From Planctomycetota bacterium (GTDB taxonomy: Bacteria; Planctomycetota; UBA1135; UBA2386): a DNA stretch of 15,436 bases. Each line of letters starts with the position of its first letter. The stretch's first letter is position 1. This document shows, one piece after another, positions 1 through 6,257 of this stretch. The stretch is taken from positions 1 to 15,436 of the forward strand of contig CANGSN010000020.1 of the NCBI GenBank assembly GCA_947455805.1, written 5' to 3'. A program made the translations under genes and the position numbers. The notes under the pieces are model-generated. The model searched no databases. It worked only from the letters and a program-made list of their open reading frames with translations, and was not told the DNA's origin.

Positions 1-46
1 CCAGCACACGCTCGCGCGCGGCGAACAAGGTCGTGGGCGGGATCAT
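1..46 (-). CDS. possible start of a gene running off the left edge
   Basis: An ATG at 46-44 opens a minus-strand frame that stays open to the window edge, giving only 15 codons (MIPPTTLFAARERVL). It starts 72 nt after the stop of the cheX-like gene and has the same orientation, so it could be the next gene of the chemosensory operon. No Shine-Dalgarno site is visible before it, and the piece is too short to assign a family. It could equally be chance. Confidence 0.2.
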   Translation of the reverse strand, partial: MIPPTTLFAARERVL

Positions 47-74
47 CGCCGCGCCACGTTGCAGCGGCGCCGAC

Positions 75-95
75 CGCGAAGCAAGACGCTTCGCG
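75..95 (-). terminator. short hairpin after the che operon
   Basis: CGCGAAGC at 75-82 and GCTTCGCG at 88-95 form a perfect 8-bp stem around a 5-nt loop. It lies 24 nt downstream of the cheX-like stop codon. No T-run follows on either strand, so it is not a classical intrinsic terminator. It could be a 3' stabilising structure or a Rho-assisted end. Confidence 0.25.
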
Positions 96-118
96 CGCCG
101 GCGGCCCTGGGGCGTCGA

Positions 119-589
119 TCAGGCGCAGTGCACGGCTACCAGCAGCATGCAGGCGTCGCTGCCGACTACGCAGGAGAAGCCGTTCTCGGACGCTCGATCC
201 AGCAGCTGCCCGGCCTCTTCGTCGGTGACCTCGCGCGGCAGGCCGAGCGCCATCTCTCCTTCGCCGCTCGTCATCAGCATGACGAGCTCCCCGCCGAGGA
301 TGTTGGCGAGCTCGCCCACCGTCGCCCGGCCGTGGTCGTCGACGTCGATCTCGTCCGCGTCCACGCCCATCATGCCCGACGCGACCTCGCGCACGAGGCC
401 GGGCGTGGCGGACACGCACAGCACGTGGCGCTCGCTGCCCTTGATCTCGATGGCGGCGTGTGCCGCCGCCTTCACCAGCACCTCCGCCGCGGCCTGGTCG
501 ACCGGCTCGGTGATCAAGAACGCCATGCGTTCGAGAGCCAGGGCGACCAGCCCCGCGAAGGAGTCGGCGGTTACCGCGTTCATCGCCAT
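119..589 (-). CDS. cheX: CheX-family chemotaxis phosphatase
   Basis: The gene encodes about 156 residues of the CheC/CheX/FliY phosphatase family, which dephosphorylates CheY-P in the cytoplasm. The visible signature is the ExxxN-type catalytic pair in GELANILGGE (E93 and N96), matching the single active-site helix of CheX rather than the two found in CheC. An alternating alpha/beta pattern surrounds it. It is the last recognised gene of cheA-cheW-cheD-cheY-cheX. Two starts compete. A GTG at 595 overlaps the cheY stop as GTGA but sits only 2 nt from GAGGAG. The ATG at 589 has the same GAGGAG at a normal 8-nt spacing, so I prefer it. Coupling to cheY translation is likely either way. CheX is the best family match; a divergent CheC-like phosphatase is the alternative. 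Confidence 0.85.
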   Translation of the reverse strand: MAMNAVTADSFAGLVALALERMAFLITEPVDQAAAEVLVKAAAHAAIEIKGSERHVLCVSATPGLVREVASGMMGVDADEIDVDDHGRATVGELANILGGELVMLMTSGEGEMALGLPREVTDEEAGQLLDRASENGFSCVVGSDACMLLVAVHCA

Positions 590-591
590 GT

Positions 592-972
592 TCACTTCTC
601 CTCGAACAAGGCCTTGACCAGGCTGCGCAGTTCCTCCGGCTCGAAGGGTTTGCGCAGGTAGTGCTCGACGCCGAGCTGGCTCATGCGATCGAGACGCTTG
701 CGATTGCCCTCGGTCGTCACCAGCGCGACCTTGGTCGCGGCCAGTGCCGGGATCTTCGCCTTCGCCTCGACGAACTGGAACCCGTCCATGACGGGCATGT
801 TGATGTCGAGCAGCACCACGTCGGCGGGTTCCTCGGCCAGCAGGTCCAGGGCCTCCTTGCCGTTCTGCGCTTCGCGCACCAGCGCGGGCGTCGCACCGGC
901 TTGCAGCACGGCGCGGCGCGCGGTGGCGCGCAGCAGCGGGGAATCGTCGACGATCAGGATGCGATACTTCAT
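592..972 (-). CDS. cheY: CheY-like single-domain response regulator
   Basis: This 126-residue protein is one receiver domain with no output domain, the usual CheY size. All receiver landmarks are visible: acidic pair D9-D10 after the first strand (RILIVDDS), phospho-acceptor D56 in LLDINMPVMDG, the T86 switch position in VALVTTEGN, and the invariant K108 in LRKPF. CheA should phosphorylate D56, and the neighbouring CheX-family protein should remove the phosphate. The ATG at 972 overlaps the cheD stop in an ATGA tetranucleotide, and GGAG lies 9 nt upstream. A longer open frame extends upstream to 1137 but only runs antiphase through cheD, so I reject it. Whether it acts on a flagellar switch, a pilus motor or another target cannot be told from the sequence. 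Confidence 0.95.
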   Translation of the reverse strand: MKYRILIVDDSPLLRATARRAVLQAGATPALVREAQNGKEALDLLAEEPADVVLLDINMPVMDGFQFVEAKAKIPALAATKVALVTTEGNRKRLDRMSQLGVEHYLRKPFEPEELRSLVKALFEEK

Positions 973-1511
973 GATTCGAGGCTCCGCGACACGACGACCT
1001 TCATTCCAGGTGCCCACAGCACGCCGTCGTTCTCGCGCGTGCGCACGCGCACTTCGCCCTTGGACAGGTGCAACGACATCGTGCGGGCGATGCTGCCGCC
1101 GGTGTCCTCGGCGGCCAGCGACACCCCGAGCTTCCACAGCACCTTGCGCAGGATCGTGCGGTTGCGCTTGCCGATCGCCATGTGCGCGGCACCTTCGAGG
1201 ATCTCGGCGCCGCCCGCGGCGCAGAACACGAGCCGCGCCTGCACGGCACCCGCGTCCAGCAGCTTGCGCAACAGCGACGGGATACCGGTCGACGCGTACA
1301 TGAACGGCTTCAGCGCCTTCGGGTCCGCCTGGTCCGACGGTTGTGGCAGCATGTAGTGCAGCAGCCCGCCGACCTTGGCAACCGGGTCGTAGGCGGACAG
1401 GCCGATGCAGGAACCAAGGGCATAGGTGATCAGTTGCCCTTGGCCCTCGCGAGCAACCGCCATGTCGGCGACGCCGACGACGACGCCGTTGCTGCTGCCG
1501 GACTCTGCCAC
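969..1511 (-). CDS. cheD: CheD chemoreceptor glutamine deamidase
   Basis: This 180-residue protein is CheD, which deamidates glutamines on methyl-accepting receptors and also binds CheC-type proteins. The papain-like active site is intact: T29, C35 and H52 in TYALGSC and GLLHYMLP. The spacings of 6 and 17 residues equal those of the Thermotoga enzyme (T21/C27/H44). The late motif FCAAGGAEIL and the GKRN segment are also typical. I place the start at the GTG at 1511. It has GGGGAG 8 nt upstream, and starting there removes the disordered extension and the 47-nt overlap with cheW implied by an upstream start at 1562. The gene starts 4 nt after the cheW stop and ends in an ATGA overlap with cheY, so the three are tightly coupled. 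A deamidase implies transmembrane or soluble receptors elsewhere in the genome. Confidence 0.95.
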   Translation of the reverse strand: MAESGSSNGVVVGVADMAVAREGQGQLITYALGSCIGLSAYDPVAKVGGLLHYMLPQPSDQADPKALKPFMYASTGIPSLLRKLLDAGAVQARLVFCAAGGAEILEGAAHMAIGKRNRTILRKVLWKLGVSLAAEDTGGSIARTMSLHLSKGEVRVRTRENDGVLWAPGMKVVVSRSLES

Positions 1512-1515
1512 GAAC

Positions 1516-2025
1516 TCAGCTCCCCTGGGCCAGGGCCGTCGGGTCGATGTCCCCGATGACACGCTCGATGTCCAGCAGGATCAGCACGCGGTCCTTCAGC
1601 TTGGCGAGGCCGGCGATGTAATCGCCGGCGGCGTTCGCGCAGCGCGGCGTCGCCTCGAAGTGCTCGGCGCCGATGGTCAGCACCTCGCTCACCGTGTCGA
1701 CGATGCAGCCGACGCGGAACGCACTCTCGGCGTCGCGACCGACGTCGACGACGACGATGCACGTCTCGTTGGTGAGCTCCGCAGGGGCCATGCCGAACTT
1801 CCGGCGTAGGTCGATCACCGGGATGATCCGGCCGCGCAGGTTCACGACCCCGCGCACGAAGTCGGGCGTGCGCGGCAGCGGGGTCACGTCCACCATGCCG
1901 ATGATCTCGCGCACCTTGAGGATGGCGATCCCGTACTCTTCCTTCGACAGTTGGAAGGACAGGAACTTGCCGGTCGCGAAGCCAGCCTGGGTGCCCATCA
2001 CCGGGACCGTGAGTGTGGTGCTCAT
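1516..2025 (-). CDS. cheW: CheW coupling protein
   Basis: The 169-residue product is a single CheW domain that bridges chemoreceptors to CheA in signalling arrays. Recognisable segments are FLSFQLSKEEYGIAILKVREI (about 21-41), the conserved FVRGVVNLRGRIIPVIDLR (57-74), and the terminal beta-rich ILLDIERVIG. The first roughly 18 residues are a short, probably flexible lead. The ATG at 2025 lies 14 nt after the cheA stop. AGAGG is present about 11 nt upstream, a rather long spacing. The open frame continues upstream inside cheA, but that part is a shadow of cheA. Position and orientation place it as the second gene of the operon, and its partner is very probably the CheA encoded next to it. Confidence 0.95.
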   Translation of the reverse strand: MSTTLTVPVMGTQAGFATGKFLSFQLSKEEYGIAILKVREIIGMVDVTPLPRTPDFVRGVVNLRGRIIPVIDLRRKFGMAPAELTNETCIVVVDVGRDAESAFRVGCIVDTVSEVLTIGAEHFEATPRCANAAGDYIAGLAKLKDRVLILLDIERVIGDIDPTALAQGS

Positions 2026-2039
2026 GTGCGGTTCTGCCT

Positions 2040-4574
2040 CTACTGGATGCTCAGTGCGGACTCGACCAAAGTGCCGACGTCGACGATCAAGGCGACGCGC
2101 CCGTCGGTCATGATGGCGCCGCCGGAGAGACCGGTGACGCGGTCGCGCGGCATGCCGAGCGACTTGATGACGACCTGCTGCTGCCCGAGGATCTCGTCGA
2201 CGAACAGGCAACTGCGCTGGCTGTCGGCCTCGACCACGATCAGGATGCCCTGGGCGAGATCGTCGAGACCGTCGGTCTGACCGAAGATCTCCTTCAGGCG
2301 ATAGACCGGCAGCACGGTGCCGCGCACGTGCACGCATTCGCCGCGGTCGACGAGGTGGTGCACGTCGTCGGCCGCCGGCCGGAAACTCTGCTCGATCGAC
2401 AGCGTCGGCACCACGTAGCGGTTGTTGCCGACGCGCACGACCATGCCGTCGATGATCGCCAGCGTCAGCGGCAGGCGCATGCGGAAGGTCGTGCCCTTGC
2501 CGACCACGCTGTCGATCTCGATCTTGCCCCGCAGCGCTTCGATGTTGCGGCGGACTACGTCCATGCCGACGCCGCGACCGCTGAGGTCGGTGACCTTCTC
2601 GGCCGTGGAGAAGCCCGGCAGGAAGATCAGGTTGAACGCTTCGCCATCGGTCATCTGCGCCGGGTTGGTGTCGGCGGGCAGCAGCCCCTTCTCGATCGCC
2701 TTCTTGGCGATCTTCTGCTTGTCGAGCCCGCGGCCGTCGTCCTTGATCTCGATGACGATCGAACCACCCTGGTGGTAGGCGCTCAGCGACAGGTGCCCTT
2801 CCGGGTTCTTGCCCTTGCCCCGCCGATCCTCCGGCGACTCGATGCCGTGGTCGATGGCGTTGCGGATCATGTGGACCAGCGGGTCCGAGATCTGCTCGAC
2901 GACGTTGCGGTCGAGCTCGGTGTCCTCACCGGTGATCGACAGCGCGACCTTCTTGGCGGCCTTGCCAGCGACGTCGCGCACGAGGCGCGCCATCTTCTGG
3001 AACGTCGCCTTGACCGTGACCATGCGCAGCGACATCGCCGCCTCCTGCAGGTCGCGAGTGATCTTGCCGACCTGGCCGATGTTGCGGGTCAACGACTGAC
3101 TGTCCAGGCGCTGGATCGCAGGATCCTGGAGCACCATCGACTGGGCGATGACCAGCTCGCCGACCATGTCGACCAGCATGTCGAGGCGCGTGGTGCTGAC
3201 CTTGATCGTGCGTTCGACCCGCGCGGCCTTGTGGTCGCCGTGGTCGGCCTCCGGCGGAGCCTTGGGCTGCAGCACGGTGCGCGGCTCTGCCTCCTCCTTC
3301 TTCAGAGCCGCCGCCTCGTCGGGCTCGGGCTCGCGACTGGACGCCGGCGCGGGGCTCGGTTCCTCGACCTTCGCCGGCGGCGCACTCGGCACCGATGGAG
3401 CTTCCTGACTGGCCGGCGGAGCCCCGGGGCTGCGGCTGGCGGCGCCCTGCAGCTTGCCGATCAGTTCCTCCCACTCGCGCTGCCCCGGGCCCGGCTTGCC
3501 CTCGAGCGAAGCGATCATCTGTTGGATCATGTCGCCGGCCGCCAGCACGAGATCGATGTCGTTCGGCGTCACCGCGAAGCGATGCGAGCGAGCGCCGTCG
3601 AGCAGCGTCTCGGAGACGTGGGCCAGCTCCACCAGCGGCGTCAGGTTGAGGAACCCGGCGACGCCCTTGATCGTGTGGAACGCGCGGAACGTCAGATTGA
3701 TGTTCTCGTCGTTGTCCGGCTCGCTGGACAACGCCACCATCGCCGCTTCGGCGTCCGAGAGGTGGGCGCGCGCCTCGGTGATGAACTCCGGCAGGCTGTC
3801 GGCGAACTCGCCGCCGACCTTCATCTCGACCGGCGTCTCCGGCGACGATGCCGCGAGGGCCGCAGCAGCGATCTTCCTAAGCTTGGCCAGCAGCGGCTCG
3901 ACGTCACCCATCTCGGAGCGCACATCGCGCTGCAGCGCATCGAGGAGCTGCTTCAGCGCGTCGACGCAATGCAGCATCATCTCGACCGGGAACGCCGCCC
4001 CGTTCTCGGTGCAGGCGTCGATCGTCGTCTCCATCTGATGACAGAGCTTCTGCGGCCCGGTCATGTTGAGCACGCCGAACTCCGCCTTCATCGTGTGAAC
4101 CGTCCGGCGGATGCCCGCGATGGTCTCGGCCGGCTTCTCGCTGGCCTCGATCGCGAGCACTTCCTCTTCGAGCTCGGCGACGGCCCCGATCGCGTGCGAG
4201 ACGAACATGCCGACCGTCTCTGCGAAGTGGCGGGCATCCTCTGCGTCCGGCACGGTCAGGATCGGCGGCGGCACCAGGGCGCTGGCATCCTGGCCCTTCT
4301 GCAGCGAATCGCTGCACCGCTCGGCGTAGTCGACCACGCGGTCGAGGTGCTCCAGCAAGGCCCCACGATGGGCCGGGAACCCGGCGTCACCGACTTGTTG
4401 CAGTGCGTCCGCCGCGACCCGGCAGAGCCGCGACAGCTCGTCGAGCGAATCCCCGCGTGCGTCGATCTCGACGCCGCGCAGTCGTTCGACGACCGCGCGG
4501 AGCGCACCAACACCCTCCTGGCGCAGGCGCTGGATCAGACCCCCGAGATTCTCGACGCCAGCTGAGATGGACAT
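2040..4574 (-). CDS. cheA: CheA hybrid sensor kinase with two Hpt domains
   Basis: This 844-residue cytoplasmic histidine kinase phosphorylates CheY. In order: a helical N-terminal segment without a recognisable motif (1-110); a first Hpt domain with H160 in VHTMKAEFG; a second, canonical Hpt with H300 in FHTIKGVAG; a Pro/Ala/Glu-rich linker (about 378-450) where a P2 domain would usually be; a dimerisation domain from about 452; an ATPase domain; and a C-terminal CheW-like P5 domain (about 706-844). The ATPase domain shows the N box with N572 and H576, G1 DDGRGLD (612-618), the FLPGFSTAEK F box and GRGVGMD (666-672). There is no C-terminal receiver. The ATG at 4574 has no Shine-Dalgarno site. 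It follows the ureohydrolase gene by 72 nt with no convincing promoter between, so co-transcription is possible. Two Hpt domains recall pilus-linked kinases such as ChpA/PilL, though those are larger. Confidence 0.95.
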   Translation of the reverse strand: MSISAGVENLGGLIQRLRQEGVGALRAVVERLRGVEIDARGDSLDELSRLCRVAADALQQVGDAGFPAHRGALLEHLDRVVDYAERCSDSLQKGQDASALVPPPILTVPDAEDARHFAETVGMFVSHAIGAVAELEEEVLAIEASEKPAETIAGIRRTVHTMKAEFGVLNMTGPQKLCHQMETTIDACTENGAAFPVEMMLHCVDALKQLLDALQRDVRSEMGDVEPLLAKLRKIAAAALAASSPETPVEMKVGGEFADSLPEFITEARAHLSDAEAAMVALSSEPDNDENINLTFRAFHTIKGVAGFLNLTPLVELAHVSETLLDGARSHRFAVTPNDIDLVLAAGDMIQQMIASLEGKPGPGQREWEELIGKLQGAASRSPGAPPASQEAPSVPSAPPAKVEEPSPAPASSREPEPDEAAALKKEEAEPRTVLQPKAPPEADHGDHKAARVERTIKVSTTRLDMLVDMVGELVIAQSMVLQDPAIQRLDSQSLTRNIGQVGKITRDLQEAAMSLRMVTVKATFQKMARLVRDVAGKAAKKVALSITGEDTELDRNVVEQISDPLVHMIRNAIDHGIESPEDRRGKGKNPEGHLSLSAYHQGGSIVIEIKDDGRGLDKQKIAKKAIEKGLLPADTNPAQMTDGEAFNLIFLPGFSTAEKVTDLSGRGVGMDVVRRNIEALRGKIEIDSVVGKGTTFRMRLPLTLAIIDGMVVRVGNNRYVVPTLSIEQSFRPAADDVHHLVDRGECVHVRGTVLPVYRLKEIFGQTDGLDDLAQGILIVVEADSQRSCLFVDEILGQQQVVIKSLGMPRDRVTGLSGGAIMTDGRVALIVDVGTLVESALSIQ

Positions 4575-4646
4575 GGGCTTCGCGTGACCGCGAGCACATC
4601 GGTTCCGATTGCTGGCCTTCTTGAGGTGAGCAGACGCTTCGCCGCG

Positions 4647-5657
4647 TCAGCGGGCGACCAAGGCAGCGCCGCACATCTTGTAGAGCAGCCGCGCGGCGAC
4701 GTTCGCATCCCACTCGTCGTCACCGGGCACCACTTCCACGAGGTCGAAACCGACGATTCGATGCCCCCGCGAGACGAGCGCGTGCACCAGATGCACGGCC
4801 TCGCCGAAGGCCAGCCCGCCCGGTACGGGGGTTCCCGTATGCGGGCACAGCGAAGGATCGAGACCGTCGATGTCGAAGCTGACGTAGACGTCGCGCGGCA
4901 GCGCGTCGACGGTCTCGCGGCACAAGGCATCGAACGTCTCGCCGCAGGCGCGGCGGCGCTGCCACTCGCCGTCGAAGTGCGTGACGACGCGGCCGCCGCT
5001 GCCGCGGATCGAGTCGAGTTCCTGCTCGCAGAAGTCCCGGATGCCGACCTGCACGAGGCGCGCGACCTGCGGCACTTCGCGCAACACGTTGTCCATGATC
5101 GACGCGTGGCTCCAGCGGAAGCCCTCGTAGGCGATGCGCAGGTCGGCGTGCGCGTCGACGTGCAGGATGCCGAGCCCCGGATGGGCTTCGGCGCAGGCGC
5201 GGATCGCGCCGAACGGCACCGAATGGTCGCCGCCGACGACCGCCGGGATCTTGCCTTGCCGCAGCAGGTCACGAACGGCTGCGTGGACGAGCGTGTTCAC
5301 TTCGTGGCCGGCGGCGTCGACCGCAGCGACGTCGGGCGAGCCTGTGGCGGCGCCGCCGCGCTCGATGATCTCGGCGGCACGGGCCCGCGCCGTGCGATGC
5401 AGCGCCGCGATGCGTTCGTCGGCGGGCGCCATGCACAGCCGCTGCTCGTAGATGCGGCCGTATTGCAGGTCGTAGAGGTCGACCTGACGACTGGCGGCGA
5501 GGATCGCCTCGGGGCCGGCCTCGGCGCCGGTTCCGTAGGAGACGGTCGCGGCGAACGGCACCGGCACCAGCACGAGCCGGCTGGTGGCGACGTCGTCGGA
5601 CAGGCCGAAGATGCCGCTGTCAGGGGACGCCGCGGCGTTCGGATCGAAGGATGTCAT
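4647..5657 (-). CDS. ureohydrolase, agmatinase/arginase family
   Basis: This 336-residue enzyme belongs to the manganese-dependent ureohydrolase fold, which releases urea from guanidino compounds such as agmatine, arginine or guanidinobutyrate. All six metal ligands are visible: H145 in GGDHS, D168, H170 and D172 in DAHAD, and D262 and D264 in SFDIDGLDP. The following segment reads CPHTGTPVPGG instead of the textbook xPGTGTPxPGG, so I do not name the substrate. Agmatinase (speB-like) is the leading guess. The ATG at 5657 is preferred over the upstream GTG at 5696. It has GGGGAG close by (3 nt) and a -10/-35 pair ending 6 nt upstream, so the mRNA may be leaderless. It is the first gene before cheA on the same strand, an unexpected pairing of polyamine or arginine catabolism with chemosensing. 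Confidence 0.88.
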   Translation of the reverse strand: MTSFDPNAAASPDSGIFGLSDDVATSRLVLVPVPFAATVSYGTGAEAGPEAILAASRQVDLYDLQYGRIYEQRLCMAPADERIAALHRTARARAAEIIERGGAATGSPDVAAVDAAGHEVNTLVHAAVRDLLRQGKIPAVVGGDHSVPFGAIRACAEAHPGLGILHVDAHADLRIAYEGFRWSHASIMDNVLREVPQVARLVQVGIRDFCEQELDSIRGSGGRVVTHFDGEWQRRRACGETFDALCRETVDALPRDVYVSFDIDGLDPSLCPHTGTPVPGGLAFGEAVHLVHALVSRGHRIVGFDLVEVVPGDDEWDANVAARLLYKMCGAALVAR

Positions 5658-5663
5658 CCGCTC

Positions 5664-5693
5664 CCCGTAGCGTGGGCGATGGCTCGTTGGCAA
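5664..5693 (-). promoter_or_regulatory. candidate promoter of the ureohydrolase gene
   Basis: On the minus strand TTGCCA (5693-5688), an 18-nt spacer and TACGGG (5669-5664) end exactly 6 nt before the ATG at 5657. Transcription would begin at or next to the start codon. The same layout recurs before four other genes in the window. The -10 is a weak match, so the call rests mostly on geometry. Confidence 0.4.
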
Positions 5694-5708
5694 CACCGCG
5701 TTGGCAAC
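5685..5708. repeat. tandem CGTTGGCAAC repeat in promoter
   Basis: Two identical 10-mers CGTTGGCAAC lie at 5685-5694 and 5699-5708, a period of 14 nt. Each contains the interrupted palindrome GTTG-G-CAAC. The left copy contains the candidate -35 of the ureohydrolase gene. Paired sites at a promoter suggest an operator for a repressor or activator, but no regulator is identified. Confidence 0.4.
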
Positions 5709-5775
5709 AGCTTCGAGGTGCGGCGCGCCCGAGGGGACGGCGGCGAGGGCGCGGCGACTGACGCCTGCGCGGAGG

Positions 5776-5869
5776 AAAAAAAGGCTCCCTGGCCGGGGGG
5801 TACTACTCTTGGAGGAGGATCGTCAGGAGGAGTCGGACACGGACAGGAGGAGAATCCAGCCAGGGAGCC
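5776..5869 (-). ncRNA. candidate small RNA or terminator with anti-SD loop
   Basis: On the minus strand, 5869-5856 (GGCTCCCTGGCTGG) pairs with 5796-5783 (CCGGCCAGGGAGCC). This gives a 14-bp stem with one G-U pair, followed directly by seven Ts (5782-5776). The 59-nt loop carries three CTCCTCC-type motifs (around 5852-5845, 5832-5825 and 5819-5811) that are complementary to Shine-Dalgarno sequences. A strong stem plus T-run looks like an intrinsic transcript end. The C/U-rich loop resembles the layout of SD-binding small RNAs such as the alphaproteobacterial CcaF1 ("cuckoo") type, with no homology implied. The loop is long for a simple terminator. The 5' end is unknown; a weak GGGACA-18 nt-TAACCG pair around 5960-5931 could start it near 5924. 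An attenuator is the alternative. Confidence 0.4.
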
Positions 5870-5884
5870 CACCTCGTCTCGTTT

Positions 5885-5921
5885 GCGGGTCCATGCCACC
5901 CGCACCTCCATCTAGGCATGG
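5885..5921 (-). promoter_or_regulatory. two mutually exclusive hairpins
   Basis: CCATGCC (5891-5897) pairs with GGCATGG (5915-5921). Alternatively GCGGGT (5885-5890) pairs with ACCCGC (5898-5903), with CCATGCC as its loop. The second hairpin uses the 5891-5897 strand as loop and 5898-5903 as stem, so the two folds compete. They lie just upstream, in the minus-strand sense, of the stem and T-run element. That arrangement is typical of attenuators, but a ligand or leader peptide is not recognisable. Confidence 0.3.
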
Positions 5922-6003
5922 GGTCGGTGCCGGTTACACCTGCGCCCAAAATCTTGTCCCCCGCTCGCCAAGGCCGCGCCGCGAGGAAGCCGCAACTTCC
6001 TGC

Positions 6004-6032
6004 TTGAGTCGAGCGCGGGCATCTGCTTTCTT
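6004..6032 (+). promoter_or_regulatory. possible tRNA promoter
   Basis: TTGAGT (6004-6009), a 17-nt spacer and TTTCTT (6027-6032) precede the tRNA 5' end by 17 nt, which would leave a leader of about 10 nt. The -10 match is poor. Confidence 0.25.
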
Positions 6033-6049
6033 CTCCGCCCCAAACGGAT

Positions 6050-6126
6050 GGCAGGATAGCTCAGCTGGTTAGAGCGGCGGCTTCATAAGCCGTAGGTCGC
6101 CGGTTCAAGTCCGGCTCCTGCTACCA
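6050..6126 (+). tRNA. tRNA with CAT anticodon (elongator Met, or Ile2)
   Basis: The 77-nt cloverleaf folds completely. It has a 7-bp acceptor stem (GGCAGGA with TCCTGCT, first pair G-U), a D arm GCTC/GAGC, an anticodon stem GCGGC/GCCGT, a 5-nt variable loop, a T arm GCCGG-TTCAAGT-CCGGC, and an encoded CCA at 6124-6126. The anticodon loop TTCATAA gives CAT at 6084-6086. It is not the initiator, because position 1-72 is paired and the three G-C pairs next to the anticodon loop are absent. A CAT anticodon can be elongator methionine or, after lysidine modification of C34, isoleucine reading AUA. The sequence alone does not settle this. It is a lone tRNA on the plus strand between leftward genes. 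Confidence 0.95.
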
Positions 6127-6132
6127 CACTCT

Positions 6133-6155
6133 CCGCGGAACTCTACTCCCCGCGG
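6133..6155 (+). terminator. small hairpin after the tRNA
   Basis: CCGCGG at 6133-6138 and again at 6150-6155 can pair into a 6-bp stem with an 11-nt loop, 7 nt after the tRNA CCA end. It has no T-run. It may help end the tRNA transcript or the folE transcript arriving from the other side; both roles are uncertain. Confidence 0.2.
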
Positions 6156-6257
6156 CACTCCCGCAGCCCCCGCCCGGCTCCCGCTCGGCACCCTCGGTAG
6201 CGTCGAGTCCTGCGACCGCGACGGCATCGGTGGTCCTGCGCGGCCCGCGAGCTTGGA

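Larger units (their letters stand above)
5709..6049. other. non-coding stretch between ureohydrolase and tRNA
   Basis: Together with the ureohydrolase promoter this makes the longest gene-free gap in the window, about 392 nt. It holds the stem and T-run element, the competing hairpins, and a further 6-bp hairpin AGGAAG/CTTCCT (5984-5989 with 5996-6001, loop CCGCAA). It ends with a possible tRNA promoter. A minus frame of 85 codons starting at 5911 crosses these structures; its composition gives no reason to call it a gene. Confidence 0.6.

Noticed and set aside
2013..4565. 850-codon plus-strand open frame opposite cheA
   Set aside because: It mirrors cheA exactly and its translation is rich in D, R, H, L and V, as expected for the complement of GC-rich codons. 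CheA has every expected motif on the other strand.
5654..5911. 85-codon minus-strand frame over the non-coding gap
   Set aside because: It overlaps the structured element, is Pro/Ser-rich without any motif and has no supported start. A short leader peptide at its beginning cannot be excluded.
4584..5915. 443-codon plus-strand frame opposite the ureohydrolase
   Set aside because: Antisense shadow. The minus strand encodes all six metal ligands of the ureohydrolase.
6050..6126. tRNA as an integration site
   Set aside because: No repeated 3' tRNA segment, integrase or change in composition is seen nearby.
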